Part shown: positions 1 to 7,956 of the stretch, one piece after another
Position numbering within the stretch: position 1 is the first letter of the stretch
Layout: each line of letters starts with the position of its first letter
Made by a program: the position numbers and the translations under genes
Origin: Bacillus kexueae
Lineage (GTDB): Bacteria; Bacillota; Bacilli; Bacillales; Aeribacillaceae
Assembly: GCF_022809095.1 (NCBI RefSeq)
Contig: NZ_JALAZE010000002.1
Span: forward strand, 62,001 to 126,000
DNA: 64,000 bases
Direction: 5' to 3'
Notes under the pieces: model-generated
Databases searched by the model: none
Told to the model about the DNA's origin: nothing
The model's input: the letters and a program-made list of their open reading frames with translations, nothing else

Positions 1-276
1 GGAGAAAAGTTAGCGCTGATCGATGTTCGTGAAGAAGAGGAAGTTCAAGAAGGAATGATTAAAGAAGCTGATCATATTCCAATGGGACAAATTCCGATGG
101 TTTTAGATCAATTAGAGAAAGATAAAGAGTATATTTTTATTTGCCGCTCGGGTAGAAGAAGTGAAAACGTATGCCTATATTTACAGGATCAAGGGTATGA
201 TAAAGTAGTTAACATGGTTGGTGGCATGCTTGAGTGGAAGGGTGAAACTGTTCCAAAAAGCGAGTTACATAAATAA
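1..276 (+). CDS. Rhodanese-domain protein (YtwF-like), 5' end cut by window
   Basis: The reading frame is open from base 1, so the N-terminus lies outside the window; 91 residues are visible. The visible part is the C-terminal half of a single rhodanese domain: an IDVREEEE strand, then the active-site loop CRSGRRS with the catalytic cysteine, then the GGMLEWKGE ending typical of small sulfurtransferases. The family moves sulfane sulfur from thiosulfate or persulfide donors to acceptors in the cytoplasm; the partner here is unknown. The position before the ytfP/ytgP block matches B. subtilis ytwF. A strong terminator follows the stop codon, and repeat copy A1 abuts it. Confidence 0.85.
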   Translation, partial: GEKLALIDVREEEEVQEGMIKEADHIPMGQIPMVLDQLEKDKEYIFICRSGRRSENVCLYLQDQGYDKVVNMVGGMLEWKGETVPKSELHK

Positions 277-288
277 AGAATTGAACAA

Positions 289-329
289 AAAAGTAGATTT
301 CCAGACGTGAAATCTACTTTTTTATTTTT
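289..329 (+). terminator. Intrinsic terminator of the rhodanese gene
   Basis: An 11-bp perfect stem (AAGTAGATTTC / GAAATCTACTT) is followed by a run of T. Repeat copy A1 begins within the last T bases. Confidence 0.9.
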
Positions 330-504
330 GTTACAGAAAGTTTAAGTTCAATAAAGTGTTAAAGTATTCTCTTTACCTTTTTATTTGGTGTCTAGCTCCA
401 AGCGCCATCAGCTCGAGTCGCTTCGGCCCTGCTGTGGCGACGGAAGCCTCCTAGCAGGTCCTCCAGCGCCCTTCGCCGGTAAGCGGCGCTTTGCGCTTTT
501 CTTA
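328..504 (+). repeat. Dispersed repeat family A, copy 1 (short form)
   Basis: About 177 bp. It begins TTGTTACAGAAAGTTTAAGT, runs through GGTGTCTAGCTCCAAGCGCC and a GC-rich multi-hairpin core, and ends GGCGCTTTGCGCTTTTCTTA. The core can close AAGCGCC on GGCGCTT and CCTGC on GCAGG. It starts in the T-tract of the rhodanese terminator. No coding potential is evident. Confidence 0.9.
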
Positions 505-582
505 AGTCAGTTTCGATAGGATGTAGCGTTTTTGCTGCATGTTATGAGATAGAGTTTATGACAAACTTTTAAAAACATAAAA

Positions 583-598
583 TTGTAAGCGTTATCAT
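583..598 (+). promoter_or_regulatory. cre site (CcpA operator), perfect consensus match
   Basis: TTGTAAGCGTTATCAT matches the cre consensus WTGNNARCGNWWWCAW at every position. It lies 45-60 bp upstream of the start of the 78-aa gene and about 20 bp upstream of its ribosome binding site region, so it is probably at or just downstream of that promoter. The ccpA gene itself is in this window. This predicts carbon catabolite control of the two small genes that follow. Confidence 0.7.
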
Positions 599-642
599 AA
601 TTGGTGAATTGATTCAATACATTATGTTAAGGAGGGGGTTTT

Positions 643-879
643 ATGGATAAATTCCTCAAGTTAGATGTGACAGATCGATTGGAAATTAAATTAGATGAAG
701 AAGATATTTTATTGTTCTATGGGAAAGATTGTATCGGTATGCTTGTCATAAATGAGGATGGAAAGCAATATGATTTAGTGGATGGATTTATACAAGAAGG
801 CAAGCGCATATTCCGGTTATTCCGCCAAAATGATGCGAGTGAATCGTATACAGAAAATTGTGATTTAGGGTGGTGTTAA
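643..879 (+). CDS. Small conserved-looking protein of unknown function, 78 aa
   Basis: I do not recognise a family. The protein is acidic, soluble, and beta-strand rich in appearance (LEIKLDEEDILLFYGKDCIG, then a short KQYDLVDGF stretch), with two C-terminal cysteines and no signal peptide or membrane segment. The start is well supported: AAGGAGGGGG lies just before the ATG. The stop is 3 bp before the GTG of the Cse60-like gene, so the two are almost certainly co-transcribed and perhaps translationally coupled. A perfect cre site lies upstream and a terminator follows the second gene. Confidence 0.75.
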   Translation: MDKFLKLDVTDRLEIKLDEEDILLFYGKDCIGMLVINEDGKQYDLVDGFIQEGKRIFRLFRQNDASESYTENCDLGWC

Positions 880-882
880 AGC

Positions 883-1071
883 GTGTATCAAGTGGCTCTC
901 TTTGACGAAGAACATGAAAAAGATTTAGAATACGAAGTGAATCATTTTTTATCTTCCCTTTCGGAAGAGCAATTTATTGATATTCAATATAAGGTGGCGG
1001 CAACTTGTGACCAAAAGGGAGAGCAAATCTACTGTTTTACAGCGATGGTCATATATCGTAAACTAGCGTAA
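883..1071 (+). CDS. Cse60-type sporulation-associated small protein, 62 aa
   Basis: The pattern LFDEEHEKDLEYEVNHFL then EQFIDIQYKVA then EQIYCFTAMVIYRK is that of the Cse60/DUF2758 family; B. subtilis Cse60 is a sigma-E-dependent 60-aa protein of unknown biochemical role. The GTG start lies 3 bp after the preceding stop and has no strong ribosome binding site of its own, which points to coupled translation. An intrinsic terminator begins at the stop codon. The cre site ahead of the operon would be an unexpected input for a sporulation gene; no sigma-E promoter was identified by eye. Confidence 0.75.
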   Translation: MYQVALFDEEHEKDLEYEVNHFLSSLSEEQFIDIQYKVAATCDQKGEQIYCFTAMVIYRKLA

Positions 1072-1104
1072 AGCTTAAAAGGAAACCCCTTTTAAGCTTT
1101 TATT
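1071..1104 (+). terminator. Intrinsic terminator after the cse60-like gene
   Basis: The stem AAAGCTTAAAAGG / CCTTTTAAGCTTT is followed by TTATTT and overlaps the stop codon. Confidence 0.9.
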
Positions 1105-1168
1105 TATGAGGAATCTTCTGTAAATTATATGGTAGAAGAGTAAGAATAAGTTTACATAAGGAGCAGAG

Positions 1169-1795
1169 ATGATGCACTATCCAGTGATGTTAAATTTAAA
1201 AGGGAGAGAAGTTGTAATCATTGGAGGAGGAAAAGTAGCCTCGCGAAAGATTCGGGGCTTGCTAGATAGTAAAGCACTCATAACAGTTATTAGTCCTATT
1301 ATAACGGCGGAAATTAGTGAGTTAGAGGCCGAGAAAAAGCTGAAATGGAAGAAGAAAACATTTGAAAAAGAAGATATTGCAAATGCATTTCTTGTTATTG
1401 CGGCAACCGATAATCCGTCGGTAAATGCATCTGTTTTAGCTAATGTAAAAGAAAATCAATTAATTAATTTAGTTAATCAACCAGAACAGAGTACATTTCT
1501 TGTTCCAGCAAAATTCACCCGTGGAAAACTTACGGTTTCCATCTCGACTGATGGAGCTTTTCCAGGATTATCGAAAAAAATCAAAGAAAAATTAGCGGAT
1601 CAATTTGATGATGAGTATGAATCATACATACAGTTTTTGGAGAATTGTCGCCATGAAGTTCTCCAAACGATTCCCAATCCGAAAGTGAAAAAAAAGGTAT
1701 TGACTAAGCTGTTACAAGTGAACTTGTTAGAAATGGATGGTCCAGGTAGGATTCAAGCGTTTGAGCAAATAATGAACGAAGTAGATGAAGCTTAA
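1169..1795 (+). CDS. Precorrin-2 dehydrogenase / sirohydrochlorin ferrochelatase-type protein
   Basis: A 208-aa protein of the CysG N-terminal/Met8/YlnF class: NAD-dependent oxidation of precorrin-2 to sirohydrochlorin on the way to sirohaem. The sequence shows a short N-terminal strand (YPVMLNLKGR), the Rossmann motif VVIIGGGKVASRK at residues 15-27, the AATDN loop that carries the catalytic Asp in CysG, and the dimerisation region FTRGKLTVSISTDGAFPGLSKKIKEKL. The start has AAGGAG upstream; two ATGs in tandem make 1169 or 1172 equally likely. It stands alone here, not next to the other sirohaem genes, so its partners must be elsewhere. Confidence 0.88.
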   Translation: MMHYPVMLNLKGREVVIIGGGKVASRKIRGLLDSKALITVISPIITAEISELEAEKKLKWKKKTFEKEDIANAFLVIAATDNPSVNASVLANVKENQLINLVNQPEQSTFLVPAKFTRGKLTVSISTDGAFPGLSKKIKEKLADQFDDEYESYIQFLENCRHEVLQTIPNPKVKKKVLTKLLQVNLLEMDGPGRIQAFEQIMNEVDEA

Positions 1796-1816
1796 GGATT
1801 TCCACAATTAATAGAT

Positions 1817-1850
1817 AGGGATTAGGCATAAAGCCTAATCCCTTTTTCTT
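1817..1850 (+). terminator. Intrinsic terminator of the sirohaem-pathway gene
   Basis: The stem AGGGATTAGGC / GCCTAATCCCT with loop ATAAA is followed by TTTTCTT. Repeat copy A2 starts 4 bp later. Confidence 0.9.
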
Positions 1851-1853
1851 AAA

Positions 1854-2131
1854 TTGTTACAGAAAGTTTAAGTTCAATAGTTTTTTTTGGTGTCTAGCTC
1901 CAAGCGCCATCAGCTCGGGGCGCTTCGGCCCTGCTGTGGCGACGGAAGCCTCCTCGCAGGTCCTCCAGCGCCCTTCGCCGATAGGCGGCGCTTTCCGCTT
2001 TTTCTGTGAAAATAAAAATTACCTATGAGCTGAATGAGCGATCATGTTAGGTAGATGGTAGAAAGAAAAAACCCCGGGGAGAATAAATTTTCATATCCGG
2101 GGTGTGAGTGTAAAATCATGTATGTTTCTTA
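1854..2131 (+). repeat. Dispersed repeat family A, copy 2 (long form)
   Basis: The copy has a shortened 5' leader, the full structured core, and the roughly 130-bp 3' extension ending TATGTTTCTTA. The hairpin region contains CGCC-GATA-GGCG, a GNRA-like tetraloop. The extension contains a terminator-like hairpin for the opposite strand, and the minus-strand ytfP gene ends 26 bp further on. Confidence 0.9.
2062..2103 (-). terminator. Minus-strand terminator inside repeat A2 (for ytfP)
   Basis: Read on the minus strand, ACCCCGG and CCGGGGT pair around an AT-rich loop and are followed by TTTTTTC. It lies about 55 bp past the ytfP stop codon, with no other terminator between. Confidence 0.8.
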
Positions 2132-2156
2132 TTTATTGAACTATAATTGTAATCTC

Positions 2157-3434
2157 TTAGTAGAAGGAGTTATTCGCATATTGGGCTGCGTTCTTTCCCG
2201 CAAGTCTCCCTGTCACTAAGGCTGCTGTTATATTATATCCACCTGTATAACCGTGTATATCGAGAATTTCACCACAGAAATAAAGGCCATTCATCCACTT
2301 TGAAGCCATTTCTTTTGGATGTACTTCTTTAACCGAAACGCCGCCTCCTGTAACGAATGCTTTTTCAAGCGGCAAAGTACCATGAACGGTAAAGGAAAAT
2401 TGTTTCACATTTTGAACAAAAGTACGTATGCTCTCTTTTCCTATTTGACGGGATGTGGCACTAGAATCAATATTGGATTGCTCTAGTAAAAATAATAGGT
2501 ACCGTTCAGGTACGAGACCTTTTAATACGTTTTTCACTGCCTTTTTTGGCTCTTCTTTTAGACGATTACATACCGTTTGGAATAGAATCTCTTCGTTTTC
2601 ATGCGGGACAGCATCAATTGTCATGGTAACTGTATTCATTTTTGATTTTTTTAATTCTTTCACGACATATTGACTGCATCTAAGAACCGCAGGACCAGAA
2701 ATGCCAAAATGGGTAAAAATCATATCCATTTGATGGGTTATCATATTTTTCCCTTTTTGATTTTTAACACTGAGAGCGACATTCCTTAGTGATAGTCCTT
2801 GTAACACCTTTTCTTGAATAAATGGTTCGTTTGATGTAATTGGGACTTCAGTAGGGAATAGTTCCGTAATCGTGTGACCTGCTTTTTCAGCCCACGCATA
2901 ACCGTCTCCAGTTGATCCTGTATGTGGGACTGACTTTCCACCAACAGCAATTACGACAGCGTCTGCGAATAATTCTTCTCCATTTTTTAATATGATCCCT
3001 TTGACTGCACCATTTTCATAAACGACGGTTTCGACAGGTTCATTCGTACGAATTGTGACATTTAGTCGTTTAAGTTCAGCTAATAGAGCATCGACTACGT
3101 CTTGAGCTCTGTTGGAGGTGGGGAACATCCGACCGTGATCTTCTTCTTTTAATTGAATTCCAAGACGTTCAAAGAAGTTAATAATATCTTCGTTGCTAAA
3201 TTCCGCAAATGCACTATATAAAAATCGTCCATTCCCTGGGATATGTTTAATAATTTCATCTACAGGAAGGCGATTTGTTACGTTACATCGACCGCCACCA
3301 GATATGGCAAGTTTTCGTCCAAGCTTGGATCCTTTGTCTACTAATAGAACGTTCGCACCGCTTTCTCCCGCGGCGATTGCTGCCATTAAGCCTGATGGAC
3401 CTCCTCCGATGACAATCACATCATATTTCATCAT
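2157..3434 (-). CDS. ytfP: HI0933-family flavoprotein oxidoreductase (YtfP)
   Basis: A 425-aa FAD-binding protein of the HI0933/BaiN family. It has the dinucleotide-binding motif [14 protein letters not shown] at residues 6-19, the family signature [16 protein letters not shown], a second nucleotide-binding segment [20 protein letters not shown], and the C-terminal FAD contact region [19 protein letters not shown]. The family is widely conserved but its physiological substrate in bacilli is not established. The start has AAGGAA 7-9 bp upstream on the minus strand. The gene is divergent from the ytgP flippase gene, as in B. subtilis. Its downstream terminator is supplied by repeat copy A2. Confidence 0.88.
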   Translation of the reverse strand: MMKYDVIVIGGGPSGLMAAIAAGESGANVLLVDKGSKLGRKLAISGGGRCNVTNRLPVDEIIKHIPGNGRFLYSAFAEFSNEDIINFFERLGIQLKEEDHGRMFPTSNRAQDVVDALLAELKRLNVTIRTNEPVETVVYENGAVKGIILKNGEELFADAVVIAVGGKSVPHTGSTGDGYAWAEKAGHTITELFPTEVPITSNEPFIQEKVLQGLSLRNVALSVKNQKGKNMITHQMDMIFTHFGISGPAVLRCSQYVVKELKKSKMNTVTMTIDAVPHENEEILFQTVCNRLKEEPKKAVKNVLKGLVPERYLLFLLEQSNIDSSATSRQIGKESIRTFVQNVKQFSFTVHGTLPLEKAFVTGGGVSVKEVHPKEMASKWMNGLYFCGEILDIHGYTGGYNITAALVTGRLAGKNAAQYANNSFY

Positions 3435-3588
3435 TTCACGTTCCTTTATCCAAATATCATTTCTTGATTATATCGAAAGATGAGAAACGGGACAACATGA
3501 AAAAGTCTTCTAGAATATATCATCAATAGAAAAGATTGTGGTAAAATAGTAAAGTTCAATTTGAATCCAATATTATGGTGAGTGCGAT

Positions 3589-5205
3589 ATGTCGAATAAA
3601 TTATTAAAAGGTACTTTAGTCCTAACATTAGGAACATACATATCAAGATTTTTAGGGATGATATACGTTATTCCATTCTTCGCTTTAGTTGGTGAAACGG
3701 GCGGTGCTTTATTTTCTTATGGATACGCCCAGTATACGGTTTTTTTAAGTATTGCGACGATGGGGTTTCCTTTAGCCGTTTCAAAATTTGTTTCTAAGTA
3801 TAATTCGATTGGTGATTATAAAACGAGTAGACGCATGTTTAAGTCGGGATTACTAGTCATGTTTTTAACGGGTTTGATTGCTTTTCTCGTCTTATACTTG
3901 ATGGCTCCATTTCTAGCTTCTCAAGCTTTAGGAAAAAATGAATTAGACAATGTCACGATTGAGGATGTTGTTATCGTCATTAGAATGGTAAGCCTTGCGT
4001 TAATTATCGTACCTGTCATGAGTTTAGTGCGTGGTTTCTTCCAAGGTCATCAATCTATGGGACCAACTGCTGTCTCGCAAGTAATCGAACAAATTGTGCG
4101 AATTATATTTTTATTAACTTCTTCGTACTTGATTTTAAAGGTTTGGAACGGAGATTTAGTAACAGCAGTAGGTTATGCTACATTTGCGGCGTTTGTCGGA
4201 GCGATCGGTGGACTAGTGGTGCTAATTGTTTATTGGTATAAAAGAAAACATACATTAGAAGCGTTACAGCCGAACACCGAACCTTCATTAAATATTCCGT
4301 TCAAGCAAATGTTTAAAGAGTTGTTTCGCTATGCGGGACCGTTCGTATTCGTTGGGCTGGCAATACCGCTTTATCAGTATATTGATACGAATACGTTCAA
4401 CAAAGCAATGGTCGCAACTGGCAAGGATGATATTGCACAAGATTTATTCTCTATCGTGAACTTTTGGGTAAATAAGATTGTCATGATTCCGGTATCGCTT
4501 GCCACGGCATTTGGCTTAACGTTAGTTCCAACTATTACAAAGTCGTTTACAGAGAGAAATTACCTATTACTGAATCATCAAATTAATCAAACATTTCAAT
4601 TGCTTATGTTTTTAGTGTTACCAGCAGCGGTTGGTCTTTCTGTTTTAGCTCAGCCTGCTTATATGCTGTTTTATAATCATAATGAAGTTGGGGGCAACAT
4701 TTTAGCGGCTTACGCTCCGGTAGCCTTGTTGTTTTCTTTCTTTACTGTGTCCGCAGCGATTTTGCAGGGGATTAATAAACAAAAGCTAGCAGTAATCAGT
4801 TTAACTTTTGGGCTTATAATAAAAGCTTCATTAAACACACCGTTAATCATGGCTTTTGAAGCGTACGGTTCAATTATGGCAACCGCATTAGGTTTTACCG
4901 GTTCCATTCTTTATAGTTTTGCGATGATTAAACGGCATGCAAATTATCGCTTTAAGCAATTTATAAAGCGCTCGGTTTTAATGGGAATTTTCAATATTTG
5001 TATGGTAATCGTTGTATTAGCCATGTATTCGATTTTGTCACTTTTTATTGACTATCAAGCTGGAAAAGTAGAAGCCGCTCTCTTATTAACGATATGTGTC
5101 GTAGCAGGCGGGGCCACTTATTTATACTTGGCATATTACTCCGGACTATTGCGTGTATTGTTAGGCGCAAGAATGAATAAATGGAAGAAGAGAGCAAGAG
5201 GGTAA
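3589..5205 (+). CDS. ytgP: MurJ-type lipid II flippase / MOP exporter (YtgP)
   Basis: A 538-aa polytopic membrane protein of the MATE/MOP flippase superfamily, with about 14 hydrophobic segments. It starts LLKGTLVLTLGTYISRFLGM, the usual N-terminal entry helix, and ends with the basic tail MNKWKKRARG. In B. subtilis YtgP (also called MurJ) is one of two proteins that supply lipid II flipping for peptidoglycan synthesis, so export of lipid-linked cell-wall precursor is the expected job; that is inference from family and position. GGTGAG lies upstream of the ATG. The pseudouridine synthase gene begins 15 bp after its stop, so they are probably co-transcribed. Confidence 0.9.
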   Translation: MSNKLLKGTLVLTLGTYISRFLGMIYVIPFFALVGETGGALFSYGYAQYTVFLSIATMGFPLAVSKFVSKYNSIGDYKTSRRMFKSGLLVMFLTGLIAFLVLYLMAPFLASQALGKNELDNVTIEDVVIVIRMVSLALIIVPVMSLVRGFFQGHQSMGPTAVSQVIEQIVRIIFLLTSSYLILKVWNGDLVTAVGYATFAAFVGAIGGLVVLIVYWYKRKHTLEALQPNTEPSLNIPFKQMFKELFRYAGPFVFVGLAIPLYQYIDTNTFNKAMVATGKDDIAQDLFSIVNFWVNKIVMIPVSLATAFGLTLVPTITKSFTERNYLLLNHQINQTFQLLMFLVLPAAVGLSVLAQPAYMLFYNHNEVGGNILAAYAPVALLFSFFTVSAAILQGINKQKLAVISLTFGLIIKASLNTPLIMAFEAYGSIMATALGFTGSILYSFAMIKRHANYRFKQFIKRSVLMGIFNICMVIVVLAMYSILSLFIDYQAGKVEAALLLTICVVAGGATYLYLAYYSGLLRVLLGARMNKWKKRARG

Positions 5206-5220
5206 AGGAGTGGATTCTTT

Positions 5221-5946
5221 TTGAGAATCGATAAATTATTAGCTAATGTAGGTTTCGGAAGTCGGAAAGAAGTTAAAAAGATATTAAAAGCTGGGGTTGT
5301 AAAAGTTGATGATGAAGTAGTTTCTGATCCAAAAACGCATGTAAACCCTGAGGAACAAGAAGTGACGGTTCATGGAGAACGGATTGTGTACAAAGAATTT
5401 ATTTACTTAATGATGAATAAGCCTGCCGGATATCTATCGGCAACTGAGGATTTATCACAAGAAACCGTCATCGACCTTTTAGAATACGAGGATGCAATTT
5501 ATGATCCTTTTCCGGTTGGAAGGCTTGACAAAGATACGGAAGGGCTCCTCATCATTACGAATGACGGACAGTTAGCACATCAATTAACTTCACCTAAAAA
5601 ACATGTACCGAAGACCTATTTTGCTCATATTCTTGGTGAAGTAACAGAAGATGATGTAAAGGCATTTAAACAGGGAGTTGTTTTAGATGATGGATATGTA
5701 ACGAAGCCAGGGGAGTTGAGCATCGTCGAATCTGGGCCTCAATCCATCATCTATTTAACCATTACGGAAGGGAAGTTTCACCAAGTAAAAAGGATGTTTG
5801 AAGCGGTAGGGAAAAAAGTAACTTATTTAAAACGGGTTAAAATGGGGCCGTTGCCGTTAGATGAAGAATTGGAAATAGGGGAGTATCGAGAGTTAACGGA
5901 TGAGGAAGTCGATCTATTAAAAAATGCAAAAGGTGTGAACGCTTGA
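5221..5946 (+). CDS. 16S rRNA pseudouridine synthase, RsuA family
   Basis: A 241-aa protein with an N-terminal S4 RNA-binding domain (RIDKLLANVGFGSRKEVKKI, residues 2-60) and an RsuA/RluB-type catalytic domain. The signature GRLDKDTEGLL at residues 100-110 holds the catalytic Asp103, and the KTYFAHI and EGKFHQVKRM motifs follow. RsuA-type enzymes make a pseudouridine in 16S rRNA helix 18. The start is a TTG with AAGGAG about 10 bp upstream; no ATG fits the S4 domain. It sits directly behind ytgP, matching the ytzG position in B. subtilis. Confidence 0.9.
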   Translation: MRIDKLLANVGFGSRKEVKKILKAGVVKVDDEVVSDPKTHVNPEEQEVTVHGERIVYKEFIYLMMNKPAGYLSATEDLSQETVIDLLEYEDAIYDPFPVGRLDKDTEGLLIITNDGQLAHQLTSPKKHVPKTYFAHILGEVTEDDVKAFKQGVVLDDGYVTKPGELSIVESGPQSIIYLTITEGKFHQVKRMFEAVGKKVTYLKRVKMGPLPLDEELEIGEYRELTDEEVDLLKNAKGVNA

Positions 5947-5958
5947 GCGTCGAAAGAA

Positions 5959-5990
5959 CAAAAAAGAGGAACCTGACAAACAGGTTCCCT
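5959..5990 (-). terminator. Terminator between the convergent rsuA-type and ytzE genes
   Basis: The GGAACCTG / CAGGTTCC stem is followed on the minus strand by CTCTTTTTTG, making it a good terminator for ytzE. On the plus strand the T-run is poor. Confidence 0.75.
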
Positions 5991-6022
5991 ATGTATATAA
6001 ACGTATATTTTTCTTTTCATTT

Positions 6023-6244
6023 TTAGGATGACATCTTAACCTTCTTCTCTGTAGTTGTCCATTTGCCTCTAGCAGGGCTATGCACCAAATCGTTGTATGC
6101 TAACACGTTTAAATCACGTTGAACGGTCCTAGGCGTAATGCCGAACTCGTCAACGAGGTCTTGAGTCGTAACAGTTCCTTTCTCTTGAATAAACATGTAG
6201 ACTGATTTAATTCGGGTTAGCATCCGGTTTGTTGAAGGTTTCAA
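6023..6244 (-). CDS. ytzE: Small DeoR-type HTH regulator (YtzE-like), 73 aa
   Basis: The protein is only a DeoR-family N-terminal winged-helix domain: RIKSVYMFIQEKGTVTTQDLVDEFGITPRTVQRDLNVL, with the recognition helix around residues 35-52 and the family's LxxRGKWTT-like wing. It has no C-terminal sugar-phosphate sensor domain, so it cannot respond to a DeoR-type effector in the usual way. The start is TTG on the minus strand with AAGGAG 7 bp upstream. It matches B. subtilis YtzE in size and place; its targets are unknown. Confidence 0.82.
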   Translation of the reverse strand: MKPSTNRMLTRIKSVYMFIQEKGTVTTQDLVDEFGITPRTVQRDLNVLAYNDLVHSPARGKWTTTEKKVKMSS

Positions 6245-6467
6245 AGAACCACTCCTTATTATTTAATGCAGCCTTTATCCTTACTACAACTCCGATGTCA
6301 TTTTTAATGAGGCTCTTTACTGTATTAAGTTGTTAAACGTTACAATTCTATTCTACACGATAGGTGGGATGAGATTCTAGTCCTAAGCCTATTTTTACAA
6401 AATATTAACATGAGTATAAAAAACATGCTGCTATGTTAACTATATGAATAAAACGAAAACAATATTC

Positions 6468-6496
6468 AAAAAAGAGGTGCTATTGGGCACCTCTTC
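6468..6496 (-). terminator. Intrinsic terminator of the purine permease gene
   Basis: On the minus strand, AGAGGTGC / GCACCTCT is followed by TTTTTGAAT, a few bases past the permease stop codon. Confidence 0.85.
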
Positions 6497-6508
6497 TTTG
6501 TGTTTAGA

Positions 6509-7813
6509 TTAATGAGCTCCTAAGAAGAATAATTGGTAAAAGAATAATACGGCAAAAAGGTAGACGAATGGATGAACGTCTTTTGTTTTCCCTTTTACAA
6601 TTTTCATTAGTGGATAGGTAATAAATCCCAATGCAATACCTGTAGCAATGCTCGATGTTAATGGCATGCTTAAAATGACTAAAAAGGCTGGAAAAGCTTC
6701 GTCAATTTCATTCCATTTAATTTCAGAAATTGCGCCCATCATTAAGCTTCCAACGATAATTAATGCGGGAGCAGTAATAGCAGCAATTCCAGAAACAGCA
6801 GCGACAGTAGGTCCGAAAAAGGCTGTGAATCCGAAAAGTACGGCAACCACTAGTGCAGTTAAACCTGTTCTTCCTCCAGCTGCAACTCCTGCGGATGATT
6901 CAATATAAGCGCTTGTTGGGGATGTTCCAAACATGGATCCTACCGTTGCGGCAATTGAGTCAGATAAAAGAGCTTTACGAGCGCGTGGCATCTCATTACC
7001 TTTCATCAGTCCCGCTTGCTTTGCAACACCAATCATCGTACCTGTTGTATCGAAAATTGTAACGAGTAAAAATGAAAATACGACGGCATACAAGCTATGA
7101 GTCCACACGTCAGAAAGTGCTTCAAAAGGATTCGAAACAATGATTCCTTCTGGTAGTGTAGGTAGAGAAGTAAAACCATTGTCAAACGAAAGTTGCCCAG
7201 TTAAGTACGCGATAAATCCAGTAGCAATCATTCCGATAAAGAGGGCACCGTGTACGTTTAAGCTCATTAAAATGAGCGTAATTGCTAATCCAGCTAGTGA
7301 TAATAAAACGGAAGAAGAATGTAAATCACCAAGTGTAACTAAGTTGGTTGGGTGGTCAGTAATGATTCCTGTCATCCTCAAGCCGATAAATGCGATGAAT
7401 AACCCGATTCCTGCTGTAATTCCATTCTTTAAATTCAATGGAATGGCTTCGATTAACTGCTTTCGAAAAGGAGTTAAGGATAAGATGATGAAGATTACTC
7501 CAGCGATAAAAACGGCTGAAAAAGCAACTTCATACGTAATATTTTCACTTGCACCTACGACAGAATAGGCAAAATAGGCATTTAACCCCATTCCAGGTGC
7601 AATAGCAATTGGATAATTTGCAGATAACGCCATCCATAACGTACCGACTACAGTAGCAATAATGGTAGCAGTGAAAACTTGATCAAATGGAACCCCTGCA
7701 TCTGATAAAATAATTGGATTCACGATTACGATATAAACCATCGTTAAAAAAGTTGTAAAGCCCGCTAACATTTCTGTTTTAACGGATGTGCCATATTCCT
7801 TCAGATTAAACAT
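6509..7813 (-). CDS. pbuO: AzgA-type purine base permease (PbuO/PbuG-like)
   Basis: A 434-aa NCS2-family permease of the hypoxanthine/guanine/adenine branch, with about 12-14 membrane segments. Family signatures visible are the N-terminal KTEMLAGFTTFLTMVYI, the motif IAIAPGMGLNAYFAY near residues 68-82, and GTSPTSAYIESSAGVAAGGRTGLT around residues 296-320, the substrate-site region. It should import purine bases by proton symport. The position next to pepV matches B. subtilis ytiP/pbuO. The start has GGAGG 6 bp upstream. Two PurR-box-like sequences and a near-consensus promoter lie upstream, so repression by PurR is likely. Confidence 0.87.
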   Translation of the reverse strand: MFNLKEYGTSVKTEMLAGFTTFLTMVYIVIVNPIILSDAGVPFDQVFTATIIATVVGTLWMALSANYPIAIAPGMGLNAYFAYSVVGASENITYEVAFSAVFIAGVIFIILSLTPFRKQLIEAIPLNLKNGITAGIGLFIAFIGLRMTGIITDHPTNLVTLGDLHSSSVLLSLAGLAITLILMSLNVHGALFIGMIATGFIAYLTGQLSFDNGFTSLPTLPEGIIVSNPFEALSDVWTHSLYAVVFSFLLVTIFDTTGTMIGVAKQAGLMKGNEMPRARKALLSDSIAATVGSMFGTSPTSAYIESSAGVAAGGRTGLTALVVAVLFGFTAFFGPTVAAVSGIAAITAPALIIVGSLMMGAISEIKWNEIDEAFPAFLVILSMPLTSSIATGIALGFITYPLMKIVKGKTKDVHPFVYLFAVLFFYQLFFLGAH

Positions 7814-7827
7814 CGGAAACCTCCTGT

Positions 7828-7872
7828 AAAAACGAACATTATTATCAAACCTTAATTATAATATTCGTTTTT
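7828..7872 (-). promoter_or_regulatory. Pair of PurR-box-like inverted repeats upstream of pbuO
   Basis: AAAAACGAACATT (7828-7840) and its near inverted copy AATATTCGTTTTT (7860-7872) flank a 19-bp spacer. Each matches the B. subtilis PurBox consensus AWWWCCGAACWWT apart from one or two positions, and paired inverted PurBoxes are the known operator layout. The distal box overlaps the predicted -10 element. Confidence 0.6.
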
Positions 7873-7886
7873 ATGGATTTTTTCAA
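7858..7886 (-). promoter_or_regulatory. Sigma-A promoter of pbuO
   Basis: On the minus strand TTGAAA (7881-7886), a 17-bp spacer and TATTAT (7858-7863) form a near-consensus promoter about 45 bp upstream of the start codon, overlapped by the PurR-like box. Confidence 0.65.
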
Positions 7887-7956
7887 GAGGGAAATGTATA
7901 ATTTTTTCATTTCATGCTAAGATGAAGGAAGAAAACGTTCAGAGAGGTCGGATAAT

